Shown: in pieces, positions 1 through 9,404 of the stretch | How positions within the stretch are numbered: position 1 is the first letter of the stretch | Layout: each line of letters starts with the position of its first letter | Assembly: GCF_004345605.1 (NCBI RefSeq) | Contig: NZ_SLVY01000005.1 | Location: 186,001 to 250,000 of the forward strand | Source: Rhodococcus sp. SMB37 | GTDB lineage: Bacteria; Actinomycetota; Actinomycetes; Mycobacteriales; Mycobacteriaceae | DNA length: 64,000 bases | Reading direction: 5' to 3' | Notes under the pieces: model-generated | Databases searched by the model: none | What the model saw: the letters and a program-made list of their open reading frames with translations, nothing else | What the model was told of the DNA's origin: nothing | Position numbers and translations under genes: made by a program

Positions 1-100
1 TGCGATAAGCGTTGTGATACGGATCTCACAGCGAGATTCGAGCGTGCCGAGTAGTCGCGAAGCCTCCACTGGACGGCGTTGCGGTCATAGGGTCGCAGGC

Positions 101-2035
101 ATGGTGACTACAGGTGAACATCTGAGCAAGGCCCTCGACGGCGCATGGCACAGCGCACGCGAGCGCGCCCGGACGAACATGGCCGACCCGGCATTCGCAC
201 CGCACTACACCCCAGACCTCGAACAGGCCCGCGCGATCACACTGAAGCAGATGCGGCTCCTCGCAGAGCACGGTTACGCCGAGTCGGGCTTCTCCGTCGA
301 GTCCGGTGGCACCGGAGATGCCGGTGGCGCCGTTGCGTCGATCGAGATGTTGGCGATGTCCGACCTGTCGCTGATGGTCAAGGCCGGTGTGCAGTGGGGA
401 TTGTTCGGCGGAGCCATCGAGAATCTCGGCACGCAGCGTCACCACGACAAGTACATCTCGCCCCTGATCGATCTGGACCTGCTCGGCTGTTTCGCCATGA
501 CGGAGACCGGTCACGGCAGCGACGTGCAGGCCCTCGAGACCACCGCGACATTCGACCCGGCCACAGATGAGTTCGTCATCCACTCCCCCACGGCGTCGGC
601 ACGCAAGGACTACATCGGTGGCGCCGCGCAGCACGCCGAGGTCGCCGCAGTGTTCGCCCAGCTGGTGACGAAGGGTGAATCGTACGGCGTGCACTGTTTC
701 GTCGTTCCCATCCGCGACGACGACGGCAACGACCTTCCCGGTGTGACGACCTCCGACTGCGGCTACAAGGGCGGGCTGCCGGGCGTCGACAACGGCCGGA
801 TCATCTTCGACAATGTGCGGGTCCCGCGCGGGAACCTGCTCAACCGGTACGCGGACGTCGACGCGGACGGCACCTACACCTCCGACATCGAGAGTGGGAG
901 CCGCCGCTTCTTCACCATGGTCGGCACCCTCGTCCGAGGACGGGTTACCGTCGGCGGGTCGGCCGGCGCCGCGGCCCGTGTCGCGTTGTCGATCGCGACG
1001 CGGTACGCGCTGCTGCGTCGTCAGTTCGACGCGCCGGGTCGCGACGACGAGGTGCTCCTTATGGATTACCTCGTCCACCAGCGACGACTGCTGCCGCACA
1101 TCGCGAAGTCCTACGCGCTGGGTTTCGCTCAGAACGAGCTGATCTCGACGATGAACCGCATCCAGTCGGTACCGACGGGCGAGGTGGATCCGCAGGAACA
1201 GCGTGAGCTCGAGGGACGCGCAGCCGGCCTCAAGGTGGCCAACACCTGGCACGCCGCCCGCGCCATCCAGGAAGCGCGCGAGGCATGCGGCGGCGCCGGT
1301 TACATGGCCGAGAACCGGTTGACCGCACTGCGCGCCGACGTCGACGTGTTCACCACGTTCGAGGGCGACAACCACGTGCTCACGCAGCTCGTCGCGAAGG
1401 AGTTGCTCACGGCGTATGCCGACGAGGTCCGCGGGATGAGCCCCGTGGAGTGGATGCGGTTCGCCGCCGACACGATCTCCGATGTCGTGAAGAAGCGCAC
1501 CGCGGCGCAGCAGATCATCCAGACGATCCTCGATACGCGCCAGGACAACGAGGAGGACGGCAGCCTCTTCAACCGGGGCACGCAGCTCACGATGTTCGAG
1601 GACCGCGAGCAGTACCTCCTATCGACCGCAGCGCGGCGCCTGCAGGCCGCCACCAAGCGCGAGGACAACCCGTTCGACGCATTCAACTTCGTGCAGGACC
1701 ATGTGCTGCACGCCGCCCGGGCCCACATAGACCGTGTCGTCCTGGAAGCGTTCGTGGCGGCCATCGACGACTGCAAGGACGAGGCCGCGTGCAATCTGCT
1801 CTCGGACCTGTGCGATCTGTTCGCGCTGACGGTCATCGACGAGGACAAGGCGTGGTTCATGGAGCACCGGCACCTGTCGGTCGAACGCTCCAAAGCGGTA
1901 CTGCGCGGGATCAACGAACGCTGCCGCACATTGCGGCCGCACGTGATGACTCTCGTCGAGGGCCTCGGTGTGCCCGAGTATCTGCTCGGCTCGGCAATGC
2001 TCGACCGCGAGGGAGCCGCTGACTCCAGGGCGTGA
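101..2035 (+). CDS. acyl-CoA dehydrogenase / acyl-CoA oxidase-like flavoprotein (FadE type)
   Basis: The protein of about 644 residues is expected to oxidise an acyl-CoA to the trans-2-enoyl-CoA using FAD, in fatty-acid or related beta-oxidation. It carries the middle-domain signature MTETGHGSD followed by a beta-rich region, then a long helical C-terminal half with an ECGGAGY-like segment (EACGGAGYMAENR) and FEGDN. The size exceeds the roughly 380 residues of ordinary acyl-CoA dehydrogenases and fits the acyl-CoA-oxidase-like, double-C-terminal-domain group. The ATG at 101 is preferred because the upstream extension reads as low-quality sequence. It converges on the next gene with a 9-bp gap, so it is its own unit. 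Whether electrons go to ETF or to oxygen cannot be told from sequence. Confidence 0.85.
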   Translation: MVTTGEHLSKALDGAWHSARERARTNMADPAFAPHYTPDLEQARAITLKQMRLLAEHGYAESGFSVESGGTGDAGGAVASIEMLAMSDLSLMVKAGVQWGLFGGAIENLGTQRHHDKYISPLIDLDLLGCFAMTETGHGSDVQALETTATFDPATDEFVIHSPTASARKDYIGGAAQHAEVAAVFAQLVTKGESYGVHCFVVPIRDDDGNDLPGVTTSDCGYKGGLPGVDNGRIIFDNVRVPRGNLLNRYADVDADGTYTSDIESGSRRFFTMVGTLVRGRVTVGGSAGAAARVALSIATRYALLRRQFDAPGRDDEVLLMDYLVHQRRLLPHIAKSYALGFAQNELISTMNRIQSVPTGEVDPQEQRELEGRAAGLKVANTWHAARAIQEAREACGGAGYMAENRLTALRADVDVFTTFEGDNHVLTQLVAKELLTAYADEVRGMSPVEWMRFAADTISDVVKKRTAAQQIIQTILDTRQDNEEDGSLFNRGTQLTMFEDREQYLLSTAARRLQAATKREDNPFDAFNFVQDHVLHAARAHIDRVVLEAFVAAIDDCKDEAACNLLSDLCDLFALTVIDEDKAWFMEHRHLSVERSKAVLRGINERCRTLRPHVMTLVEGLGVPEYLLGSAMLDREGAADSRA

Positions 2036-2044
2036 TCAGGGCTC

Positions 2045-2527
2045 TCAGGCGCCGACCAGCTCTCCGAGGAGTTCACGGAGACGGTCGGCGTCCTTGGCCC
2101 ACGCCCGCACGAACGTCCCGCCTCGCAGCCGCAACCCGATTGCGGTCCGCCCGCGAGGAGTGTTGGCGAGTTCTCCGAGTACGCGGGCTGTCTCCCAGCG
2201 CTGCGGTTCGTCCCACGAATCCATTGCGGGCGGCAGTACCGCCTCGATGTCACTGACGTCGAGTTCCTCGGTGCCCTGACGCAACACCGTGTGAGTGAGG
2301 TCGACACTGACGTGGCGACGCGCCGCGGTCACCATGAGATAGGCGAATCCCGCGAGGACGATCGCAAGCGCCGGCAGCGCGACCCAGTGCACGACGGGGC
2401 CTGTCATGAGTTCGACGATCAGGGCCACCGCGCAGAACACGGGCCCGAACGCGACCGTGCGCCACCTCGCGCCCGGCTCGTGGAACAGCGGCTCGGACGC
2501 GCCTCGTGGTTCGGCCCGGCCGGTCAA
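2045..2527 (-). CDS. small membrane protein with two transmembrane segments
   Basis: A 160-residue protein of unknown function. Residues about 22-70 form two hydrophobic helices (VFCAVALIVELM and ALPALAIVLAGFAYLMV), followed by a soluble C-terminal domain of about 85 residues containing the segment SDIEAVLPPAMDSWDEPQRWE. It is the last gene of the leftward hem cluster. The start is a TTG whose TTGA overlaps the stop of the 39-residue gene upstream, implying translational coupling. Its position after hemB resembles the small membrane-protein genes that follow hemB in mycobacteria; no enzymatic motif is visible. Confidence 0.7.
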   Translation of the reverse strand: MTGRAEPRGASEPLFHEPGARWRTVAFGPVFCAVALIVELMTGPVVHWVALPALAIVLAGFAYLMVTAARRHVSVDLTHTVLRQGTEELDVSDIEAVLPPAMDSWDEPQRWETARVLGELANTPRGRTAIGLRLRGGTFVRAWAKDADRLRELLGELVGA

Positions 2528-2643
2528 GCGGTGAGTGCCCCGGGAATTACGATGAGCAGCGTTGTCACAACACCGAGTACGGCAATCAGACCGATCAGCA
2601 CAAGTTCGCGACGACGGCCGTAGGGCCGGGGTTCCACCTGCAT
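2524..2643 (-). CDS. 39-residue single-span membrane peptide
   Basis: A very small gene starting at an ATG (codon at 2641-2643). The product begins MQVEPRPYGRRRELV and then consists of one hydrophobic helix to the end (IGLIAVLGVVTTLLIVIPG). The arginine cluster before the helix predicts a cytoplasmic N-terminus by the positive-inside rule. It lies in the hem downstream run and its stop overlaps the start of the next membrane-protein gene by 4 bp, which supports it being real. A longer 66-residue reading with an upstream start is possible but adds non-conserved-looking sequence. Function is unknown. Confidence 0.55.
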   Translation of the reverse strand: MQVEPRPYGRRRELVLIGLIAVLGVVTTLLIVIPGALTA

Positions 2644-2740
2644 GACGTCCTTACGCTCGACGGAGTTCGGCCACGCGGGCCGACGATGGTGAGCCCACCG
2701 TACTCTGCACTGCGCGGTGCGCAAACCCGGTGCCGAGAGG

Positions 2741-3271
2741 TCAGTTCTCCGGTAGCCGTAGAAAATACGCGTTGGACTCGCGACGATGCATCAGCACGAT
2801 CGCACCCACCGTCAGCACGGCCTGGACGATGGAGATGACGCCGAGGGCCAGTCCGGATCCACCGCCGCCGACACCAACACCGAATACCGTCGGTAGCGTC
2901 GAGAGGGTCATGAACACGCCGATCATGGTCAACGCCATGCGCGCCCAGTTCTTCCCCTTGCACATCTTCCGGACGGCAAGATAAAGCAGACCGACGATGG
3001 CCAGCCCGAAGACGACGGTGAGGATCACGACCATCGGGATCGCGGCGTCGAGGTCCGAACGGGAGAGTTCCTGCGTGTCGGCCGTCATCTCGGTCATCAT
3101 GTCGACCAGTTCGGACCGCCCGTTCCAGAGGTCGAAGGCTCCGAACAGCAGGGTCACCACAGTGAGAAGCAGAACTCCGCACCACAATTGGTAGGCGGTG
3201 ACGATGTCCTGCGGGGTCGGCCTATCGACAGGAGCGGACCGGTCGGGGGTCGGTGGCAGTGGGAAGCTCAC
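2741..3271 (-). CDS. four-helix membrane protein following hemB
   Basis: A 176-residue integral membrane protein. After a proline-rich N-terminus (about 25 residues) come four hydrophobic segments: LWCGVLLLTVVTLLFGAF, IPMVVILTVVFGLAIVGLLYLA, MALTMIGVFMTLSTLPTVFGV and a glycine-rich stretch followed by ALGVISIVQAVLTVGAIVLM. The GTG start overlaps the hemB stop (GTGA), so it is probably translated from the hem message. It occupies the place of the membrane-protein genes after hemB in mycobacteria. No known catalytic or transport motif was recognised. Confidence 0.75.
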   Translation of the reverse strand: MSFPLPPTPDRSAPVDRPTPQDIVTAYQLWCGVLLLTVVTLLFGAFDLWNGRSELVDMMTEMTADTQELSRSDLDAAIPMVVILTVVFGLAIVGLLYLAVRKMCKGKNWARMALTMIGVFMTLSTLPTVFGVGVGGGGSGLALGVISIVQAVLTVGAIVLMHRRESNAYFLRLPEN

Positions 3272-4245
3272 GACAACGTACCTGCCACTTCGGCAGCCCA
3301 GTAGGTCAGCACGATGTCGGCGCCCGCGCGCCTGATTCCGAGCAGCGATTCGGCGATCGCGGCGTCACGATCGATCCAGCCGTTCGCGGCCGCGGCCGTG
3401 ATCATCGAGTACTCTCCCGAAATCTGGTATGCGGCAACGGGAACCGGCGACCGGTCCGCGACCTCCCGCAGGATGTCCAGATACGACATGGCCGGTTTGA
3501 CCATCACCATGTCGGCACCCTCGGCCAGATCGAGGTCGAGTTCGTGCAGCGCCTCGCGCCGATTCGCCGGGTCCTGCTGGTAGGTGCGGCGATCACCCTC
3601 GAGCGACGAGCCGACCGCTTCACGGAACGGCCCGTAGAACGCGGACGAGTATTTCGCCGTGTACGCGAGCTGCGAGACGTCGACGTGACCGGCCGCGTCG
3701 AGCGCCGCCCGGATCGAGGCCACCTGCCCGTCCATCATGCCGCTGGGGCCGAGCACATGAGCGCCCGATTCTGCCTGCGCCACTGCCATTTCCGTGTACC
3801 GCTCGAGAGTTGCGTCGTTGTCGACCACACCTGATGCGGTGAGCACCCCGCAGTGTCCGTGGTCGGTGAACTCGTCGAGACACGTATCGGCCATGATCAC
3901 TGTGGAGTCACCGAGTTCACTGCGCAGGGCAGCGAGGGAACGGTTGAGCACCCCATCGGGATCCGTTGCACCCGAACCGCGCGCATCCTTGTCTTCGGGT
4001 CGCGGCACACCGAACAACATGAGGCCGCCTACGCCGGCCTCGACGGCAGCGGTCGCGGCGGTGAGTAGCGACTCGTCGGTGTGCTGGTACACGCCCGGCA
4101 TCGACGGGATCTCCCACGGCTCGGTGCGGCCGTCGGCGACGAACATCGGCAGCACGAGATGCCGGGGTTCGAGCGAGGTCTCCCCGACCAGGCGACGCAT
4201 CGCCGCGGTCGTACGCAATCGGCGGGGACGGATATCGGGGAACAT
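3268..4245 (-). CDS. hemB: delta-aminolevulinic acid dehydratase (porphobilinogen synthase)
   Basis: Condenses two 5-aminolevulinate molecules to porphobilinogen in cytosolic haem and corrinoid synthesis. The 325-residue protein has the two active-site lysines, K198 in AYTAKYSSAFYG and K250 in VMVKPAMSYLD. The metal-site loop at residues 120-132 reads DTCLDEFTDHGHC: two of the three cysteines of the zinc-type site are kept and the middle one is Asp (D124), so metal use is uncertain. The ATG at 4245 is preceded by a GAGGGT-type ribosome site; longer readings run into the hemD tail. It lies 79 bp downstream of hemD across a strong hairpin, and its stop overlaps the next gene, so it may be partly uncoupled from hemACD. 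Confidence 0.95.
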   Translation of the reverse strand: MFPDIRPRRLRTTAAMRRLVGETSLEPRHLVLPMFVADGRTEPWEIPSMPGVYQHTDESLLTAATAAVEAGVGGLMLFGVPRPEDKDARGSGATDPDGVLNRSLAALRSELGDSTVIMADTCLDEFTDHGHCGVLTASGVVDNDATLERYTEMAVAQAESGAHVLGPSGMMDGQVASIRAALDAAGHVDVSQLAYTAKYSSAFYGPFREAVGSSLEGDRRTYQQDPANRREALHELDLDLAEGADMVMVKPAMSYLDILREVADRSPVPVAAYQISGEYSMITAAAANGWIDRDAAIAESLLGIRRAGADIVLTYWAAEVAGTLS

Positions 4246-4277
4246 GTCGTCAGGACCCTCATCAGTTCGGGGAGTCC

Positions 4278-4317
4278 GTGCGCGGTTCCGGTAACAGTCA
4301 CTACCGGAACCGCGCAC
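4278..4317 (-). terminator. perfect hairpin between hemD and hemB
   Basis: Two perfectly complementary 16-nt arms (GTGCGCGGTTCCGGTA at 4278-4293 and its complement at 4302-4317) with an 8-nt loop sit 8 nt past the hemD stop and 33 nt before the hemB start. There is no U-run on the leftward transcript. It could be an intrinsic-type terminator, an RNA-processing site or an mRNA 3' stabiliser that lowers hemB expression relative to hemACD. Confidence 0.6.
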
Positions 4318-4324
4318 GAGTGGG

Positions 4325-5890
4325 TCAGCGGCGGGCGCGGGACTTCTTCCGCGGCGGGGGCAGAGCGCCTTCGGCGCGCAGTCGCGCGGCGTGCTCGGCG
4401 AGCGCCTCGACCAGAGGGCCGACCTGCGCGGTCTCGGGTCGCACGTCCACCCGCAGTCCGAACTCGATCGCAGTCTCCGCGGTCTTCGGACCGATGCACG
4501 CGACGATGGTGCGCGCGTGCGGCTTTCCGGCGATGCCGACGAGATTGCGGACCGTGGACGACGAGGTGAAACACACCGCATCGAAACCACCGGTCTTGAT
4601 CATCTCGCGGGTCTCCGCCGGCGGCGGCGCGGCCCGGACAGTGCGGTAGGCAGTGACGTCGTCGATCTCCCAGCCGCGCTCACGCAAGCCCTCGGCGAGC
4701 GTCTCGGTCGCAATGTCCGCGCGGGGCAACAGCACCCGGTTGACCGGGTCGAACACATCGTCGTACGGCGCGAACTCGGCGAGCAGGCCCTCCGACGACT
4801 GTTCGCCTGTCGGGACGAGCTCGGGGGTGATTCCGAACGAGCGCACCTTCTCGGCGGTTGCCTGGCCGACACACGCGATCTTCACACCGGAGAATGCGCG
4901 GGCGTCGAGTCCGAACTCCTCGAACTTCTCCCACACGGCACGCACCGCGTTCGTCGAGGTGAACACGACCCACTGGTAGCGACCGTCGACCAGTCCCTTG
5001 ACAGCACGCTCCATCTGGGCGGGGCTGCGCGGAGGCTCGACCGAGATGGTCGGCACCTCCATCGGGATGGCACCGTGCGAGACGAGCCGATCGCTCATCT
5101 CACCGGCCTGCTCCTTCGTCCGCGGAACCAGCACGGTCCACCCGTACAGGGCACGCGATTCCCACCACGACATCTTGTTGCGCTGCGACACGACCTTGCC
5201 GACCGTCACGACCAGCGGTCCGACGAATTCGGAGCCGGCGTCGTTGAGGGTCGCCAGCGTGGCCTCGACGGTGCGCTGCTGACGTGTCGTGCCGCGCACC
5301 GTGATGGCGGCGGGGGTCTGCGGAGCTACACCGTGCTCGACGAGGGCGCTCGCGGTCTCGGCGAGATGCCCGGACGTCGCGTGCAGGACCAGCGGGCCGG
5401 GAGCGGCGGCCAGCGCCGCCCAGTCGACCTCGCCGCGGACGTCGGCCTCGGTGTGGGACGAACCGAGAGCCATGCCCGCGTAGCTGGGAACTGCGGAACC
5501 GGCGGGCAGACCGGGCAGCACCTCGAACACCACCTGGGTGCGCGCCACGGCATTGACCTCGGCGATCACAGAATCGGTGGTCAACGGGTCGCCCGCAACG
5601 AGGCGCACCACATCGTGACCGTTCTTCGCTTCGGCGACCAAGGTCTTGGCCACCTCGGCGGGCTCGCCCAGTGCGGGACGCACATCGGCGACCGGCTCGC
5701 CCGTCTCCGGGTCGGTGCCGAGGTCGGTACCGACGAGAGCGACGACATCCCTGTCGACATCGGGGTCGGTGAAGGCGATCGTGGCACCCGTCAGGACGTC
5801 GCGCGCTCGAACGGTGAGCAACGCCGGGTCTCCCGGACCCGACCCCACGAACAGGATCCGTCCGGGAGTGTTCTTTCGGACTCGGCTCAT
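4325..5890 (-). CDS. hemD: uroporphyrinogen-III synthase fused to a divergent methyltransferase domain (CobA/CysG-like + HemD)
   Basis: A 521-residue two-domain protein. Residues about 10-250 resemble uroporphyrinogen-III C-methyltransferase, beginning with the SAM-binding GSGPGDP at 16-22. Residues about 265-510 resemble HemD, which closes hydroxymethylbilane to uroporphyrinogen III. The methyltransferase half departs from the usual signatures: the GGDPFIFGRGGEE segment is replaced by AGDPLTTDSVIAEV. It may therefore be weak or inactive as a methyltransferase. The same fusion is found in mycobacteria, as I recall. The ATG at 5890 has a GGAGAA ribosome site. It follows hemC by 60 bp in the rex-hem operon. 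Confidence 0.9.
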   Translation of the reverse strand: MSRVRKNTPGRILFVGSGPGDPALLTVRARDVLTGATIAFTDPDVDRDVVALVGTDLGTDPETGEPVADVRPALGEPAEVAKTLVAEAKNGHDVVRLVAGDPLTTDSVIAEVNAVARTQVVFEVLPGLPAGSAVPSYAGMALGSSHTEADVRGEVDWAALAAAPGPLVLHATSGHLAETASALVEHGVAPQTPAAITVRGTTRQQRTVEATLATLNDAGSEFVGPLVVTVGKVVSQRNKMSWWESRALYGWTVLVPRTKEQAGEMSDRLVSHGAIPMEVPTISVEPPRSPAQMERAVKGLVDGRYQWVVFTSTNAVRAVWEKFEEFGLDARAFSGVKIACVGQATAEKVRSFGITPELVPTGEQSSEGLLAEFAPYDDVFDPVNRVLLPRADIATETLAEGLRERGWEIDDVTAYRTVRAAPPPAETREMIKTGGFDAVCFTSSSTVRNLVGIAGKPHARTIVACIGPKTAETAIEFGLRVDVRPETAQVGPLVEALAEHAARLRAEGALPPPRKKSRARR

Positions 5891-5950
5891 CGGTTGTTCT
5901 CCAGTGCAATCAAATCTGCGGTAAGGGAAATTCGGGGCTGAAGGGAAACG

Positions 5951-6940
5951 TCAATCATCGGCGGCCCACTGTTCGTCGTCGACGATCAGTTCTTTCGCAC
6001 CGAGGTCGAGCAGTTCTCGGGCGAGTGCCCTTCCGAGCTCCTCTGCGCGGTCGGGCGAACCGACGATGCTCGCGCGGAGTACATCCGATCCGTCGTGCGC
6101 GGCCGCACACCCACGTACGGACAGTTCCTCGAAGACACGGCCGTCGTCGTCGAGCGATTCGACGACCTCTGCGATCGCACCCACCGGCGCGGTGCACCCT
6201 GCTTCGAGCTCGGCGAGCAACGCACGCTCCGCGACAACGGCCGCGCGACTCGCCGGATCGTCGAGTTGGGCGAGTATGTCGATCAAGGCGGCGTCCTCGG
6301 CGCGGCACTCGACGGCAAGCGCGCCCTGGGACGGCGCCGGCAGCATCTGTACCGGCTCGAGTGCTTCGGTGACCCGATCGAGCCGCCCGATGCGCGACAG
6401 GCCCGCCCGAGCGATGACGATCGCGTCGAGCTCACCCGAATCGACCTTGCCGATGCGGGTGTCGATGTTGCCGCGCAGCGGCTCGAGCTGTAGACCGAGG
6501 CCCATCGCAGCCAGCTGTGCACGGCGCCGCGGCGCGGAGGTGCCTACCTTCGATCCGGCCGGCAGTTCCCCGAGCACCAGCCCGTCGCGAGCGACGAGCG
6601 CATCGCGCGGATCCTCGCGAGGAGGAACTGCTGCGACGACCATGCGCGGATCCTGCTTCGTGGGCAGGTCCTTGTACGAATGCACCGCCACGTCCACTTC
6701 ACCGGCCAGCAAGGCCTCGCGGAGTTCTGCGGTGAACACACCGACACCGATGCGCTGCACAGGCCCGGGCGTGATGTCGCCCTTGGTCGTGATGACCACG
6801 AGTTCTGCCGGATGCCCGGCGGCGATCAGGGCGTCGCGAACAGTGCCTGCCTGGGTGGTGGCGAGCACGCTGCCCCGGGTACCGATGCGCAATGTGCGCT
6901 GCTCGCGCGGTGCGTCGATCCGGGTGGCTTCGGCGCTCAT
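5951..6940 (-). CDS. hemC: porphobilinogen deaminase (hydroxymethylbilane synthase)
   Basis: Polymerises four porphobilinogen units into hydroxymethylbilane, the third step of tetrapyrrole synthesis. The 329-residue protein carries the conserved IGTRGS start, the [11 protein letters not shown] active-site segment (residues 83-93, with the catalytic Asp) and C249 in [11 protein letters not shown], which covalently holds the dipyrromethane cofactor. The ATG start overlaps the hemA stop (ATGA), showing translational coupling. It is transcribed with rex and hemA upstream and hemD downstream. Confidence 0.96.
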   Translation of the reverse strand: MSAEATRIDAPREQRTLRIGTRGSVLATTQAGTVRDALIAAGHPAELVVITTKGDITPGPVQRIGVGVFTAELREALLAGEVDVAVHSYKDLPTKQDPRMVVAAVPPREDPRDALVARDGLVLGELPAGSKVGTSAPRRRAQLAAMGLGLQLEPLRGNIDTRIGKVDSGELDAIVIARAGLSRIGRLDRVTEALEPVQMLPAPSQGALAVECRAEDAALIDILAQLDDPASRAAVVAERALLAELEAGCTAPVGAIAEVVESLDDDGRVFEELSVRGCAAAHDGSDVLRASIVGSPDRAEELGRALARELLDLGAKELIVDDEQWAADD

Positions 6941-8361
6941 ACCTTGCCGTCCTTTCGTGGAGCACGAAGCTCCGTCGTGATGACCGGATCAAGTGCGGCG
7001 GACAGATCCACCGACGTGGTCGGGTCGGTCAGTGACCCCAGTTCTTTCGTGGGGGTCGCAACAGCTTCGACTGCCCCCGGTCGCAGTTCGAACAACTCCC
7101 GCAGTGCCTCGGCGTACTGGTCGCCGCCCGGTGTCGACGCAAGCTGCTTCACCCGCACGGTCGGTGCGTGCAGCAACTTGTCGACGACACGGCGCACCGT
7201 GCGCGCGACCTCGTCGCGCTGGCCGTCTCCGAGATCGGGAAGCCGGGAATCGAGGCGCATGAGTTCGCCCTCGACGACCTCCGCTGCACGTTGACGCAGC
7301 GCGGTGACTGTGGGCGTCACCTCCGCAAGCCGCTGGGTGGTGAGGTACCCGGCAAGCTCCGACGCCACGATCGCGCGGGCCGCCTCGGCGTCATCGGAAG
7401 CAGCACCGGCGGCGGGATCGCGCTGCAAAGCCTCCATGTCGAAGACAGTCACGCCGGGAAGTCCCGACACAGCGGGTTCGACGTCGCGGGGAAGTCCGAG
7501 ATCACAGATCGCCAGCGGGCGTTCGCCACGACCGGACTGTGCCAGAGCACGGTGGGCGTCGGCGAGCGTGACGACCGTACCGACCGCTCCGGTGCAGGTG
7601 ACAGCAACATCGGCCTGAGCCAGCGCTGCGGCCAGATCACCGAAATCGACGACCTCGGCTTCGACGCCGTTTCCGCGGGCAGTCGCGGCGAGCCGCTCGG
7701 CCCGGTCGCGGGTGCGGTTCGTGAGGATGATCTTGGCGATGCCCGACCGCGTCAGGTGCGCCACAGCCAGACCACCCATCGCACCTGCACCGATCACCGC
7801 GGCGGTCCGTCCCCCCAAACCTCCGCCACCGAACAGCGCACCGGCCTTGTCGAGTGCAACCGAGACGACGGAGGCACCGGCCGAATCGATCCCGGTCTCC
7901 GAGTGCACACGCTTGCCGACGCGCAATGCCTGCTGGGCGAGTTCGTGCAGTGCACGCCCCGCAGCCTGCTGGGCGTCGGCGGTCGCGTATGCGGTGCGGA
8001 TCTGTCCGAGGATCTGCTGTTCGCCGACGACCATGGAATCGAGGCCGCTGGCCACCGAGAAGAGATGCTCCGCCGCGGCTTCGCTGTAGCGCACGTAGGC
8101 ATGCTTGTGCAGATCCGCGAGAGTCAGGCCGGCGTGTTCCGACAGCAATTCACTGACATCGGCGAGCGCCCCGTGGAAGGCGTCGACCACGGCATAGATC
8201 TCGACCCGATTGCAGGTCGAGACGATCATCGCCTCGGAGATGTGATCCGACGCCATCATCTTGTCGGTCAGCTTGGGCCGGTCGGTGTCCGCGACGGCCA
8301 CCTTCTCGAGAACCGACACCGGGGCGCTCCGATGCGAAATGCCAACGAGGAGAACACTCAC
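6937..8361 (-). CDS. hemA: glutamyl-tRNA reductase
   Basis: Reduces glutamyl-tRNA(Glu) to glutamate-1-semialdehyde with NADPH, the committed step of the C5 route to haem. The 474-residue protein has the catalytic nucleophile C50 in [10 protein letters not shown], the HYWL-class [16 protein letters not shown] segment, a Rossmann region ([14 protein letters not shown]) and a C-terminal dimerisation domain. The GTG start overlaps the rex stop by 4 bp and the stop overlaps the hemC start, so rex-hemA-hemC is tightly coupled. Control by Rex through the operator at 9328-9345 is likely. Confidence 0.96.
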   Translation of the reverse strand: MSVLLVGISHRSAPVSVLEKVAVADTDRPKLTDKMMASDHISEAMIVSTCNRVEIYAVVDAFHGALADVSELLSEHAGLTLADLHKHAYVRYSEAAAEHLFSVASGLDSMVVGEQQILGQIRTAYATADAQQAAGRALHELAQQALRVGKRVHSETGIDSAGASVVSVALDKAGALFGGGGLGGRTAAVIGAGAMGGLAVAHLTRSGIAKIILTNRTRDRAERLAATARGNGVEAEVVDFGDLAAALAQADVAVTCTGAVGTVVTLADAHRALAQSGRGERPLAICDLGLPRDVEPAVSGLPGVTVFDMEALQRDPAAGAASDDAEAARAIVASELAGYLTTQRLAEVTPTVTALRQRAAEVVEGELMRLDSRLPDLGDGQRDEVARTVRRVVDKLLHAPTVRVKQLASTPGGDQYAEALRELFELRPGAVEAVATPTKELGSLTDPTTSVDLSAALDPVITTELRAPRKDGKV

Positions 8362-9248
8362 GGCGCAATCACCGATCCGTTTCTGGTCACGGCCGAACCC
8401 AGCGGGCCCGCCTTACCTGTTCTGGATCGCCGAGCCGGACTCGGCGTGGACACCGCAGACCCGAGCGGGCCGCGGGTGGGCGGGATACCCGCCGTGTGTG
8501 CTCCCCCGGCTGCCCGGAGAAGTTCGTCGTTTCGAGCACTGTTGAACGAGAGCACCTGCATCTCGACCGCCAGGTCGACGCGGCGCACCTCGACGTGTTC
8601 GGGCACGTCGAGCTCGATCGGAGCGAAGCTCAGGACACTGCGGACACCGGAACGCACGAGCACGTCGCAGACGTCCTGCGCGGCATCCTCGGGTGTGGCC
8701 ACGACCCCGATGGTGGCACCCAACTCACGAGCGTCGGATTCCAGCCGGTCGACTCCCCGGACCACGAGATCGCCCACGGTCGACCCCACCAGGGCCGGAT
8801 CAGCGTCGAACAGGCCTGCGAGGGTGAAGCCGCGACGATCGAATCCGGGGTAACAGGCGAGAGCGCGACCGAGATTGCCCACTCCGACGAGAACGACACG
8901 GTGTCCGCGGTCGAGCCCGAGCGCATTCTCGATGCGCGCCTGGAGGCGCAGGACGTCGTAGCCGACACCGCGCACTCCGTTCGGCCCGAGGAAGGAGAGG
9001 TCCTTGCGAAGCTTCGCCGATCCGACCCCGGCCGCACTCGCCAATTCCTCACTCGAGACGATGAGTGTGCCCGCCTCGGAGAGGCTACCGAGGACCCGCA
9101 GATAGTTCGCGAGACGCGTCACAGTAGCCTGGGGAATATCCCGATACTGAGAACTCGGAGCGACCTGCCCGGAATTGGGAGTGGCACCCTCGCCGGTCCC
9201 GGCGGTGCCGCGGGCGTCTTCGCCCTGCGGTGGGTGCGGTTGCGTCAC
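8358..9248 (-). CDS. rex: redox-sensing transcriptional repressor Rex
   Basis: Rex binds DNA when NAD+ dominates and lets go when NADH rises. The 296-residue protein has a winged-helix domain (residues about 38-100, with [24 protein letters not shown] as its recognition region) and a Rossmann NADH-binding domain with [13 protein letters not shown] at about 118-130. It is longer than the usual roughly 210-230 residues: about 35 extra at the N-terminus and a 45-residue, probably disordered, tail rich in Pro, Arg and Ser. The GTG at 9248 is the outermost start and a shorter N-terminus is possible. It leads the hemACD operon, an order known from Streptomyces coelicolor, and has a Rex box upstream. 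Confidence 0.93.
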   Translation of the reverse strand: MTQPHPPQGEDARGTAGTGEGATPNSGQVAPSSQYRDIPQATVTRLANYLRVLGSLSEAGTLIVSSEELASAAGVGSAKLRKDLSFLGPNGVRGVGYDVLRLQARIENALGLDRGHRVVLVGVGNLGRALACYPGFDRRGFTLAGLFDADPALVGSTVGDLVVRGVDRLESDARELGATIGVVATPEDAAQDVCDVLVRSGVRSVLSFAPIELDVPEHVEVRRVDLAVEMQVLSFNSARNDELLRAAGGAHTAGIPPTRGPLGSAVSTPSPARRSRTGKAGPLGSAVTRNGSVIAP

Positions 9249-9327
9249 GTTCGTGGCTCCTCGTCCGGCCGGTGGACACGTCCGGCCTCACGGTGATCCG
9301 GGATTTCGTCCTCACCACGGTAACTGC

Positions 9328-9345
9328 TTGTGAAGCCATGCACAA
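9328..9345. promoter_or_regulatory. Rex operator (ROP) upstream of rex-hemACD
   Basis: The 18-nt site reads TTGTGAAGCCATGCACAA. It matches the Rex consensus TTGTGAA-N4-TTCACAA at all but one position (TGCACAA in the right half) with the correct 8-nt centre between TTGTG and CACAA. It lies about 80 bp upstream of the rex GTG, inside the 156-bp gap to the glutaredoxin-like gene, so it probably mediates Rex autoregulation. Confidence 0.8.
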
Positions 9346-9404
9346 AGTTGCTCGAGAGCCCCCGAATGTGCTTCCCACCTGCGCCACGGCCGAGTGGCAT
9401 CACG

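Noticed and set aside
26-1375. 449-codon open frame on the minus strand opposite the acyl-CoA dehydrogenase gene
   Set aside because: It is an antisense shadow of a well-supported flavoprotein gene, with no recognisable family features; such frames are common in high-GC DNA.
4391-5941. 516-codon open frame on the plus strand across hemD
   Set aside because: It lies opposite the clear HemD fusion, is rich in Arg, Gly and His as expected for a shadow frame, and has no motif.
7168-8853. 561-codon open frame on the plus strand across hemA and rex
   Set aside because: Both opposite genes are certain; the frame crosses their coupled junction and shows no domain.
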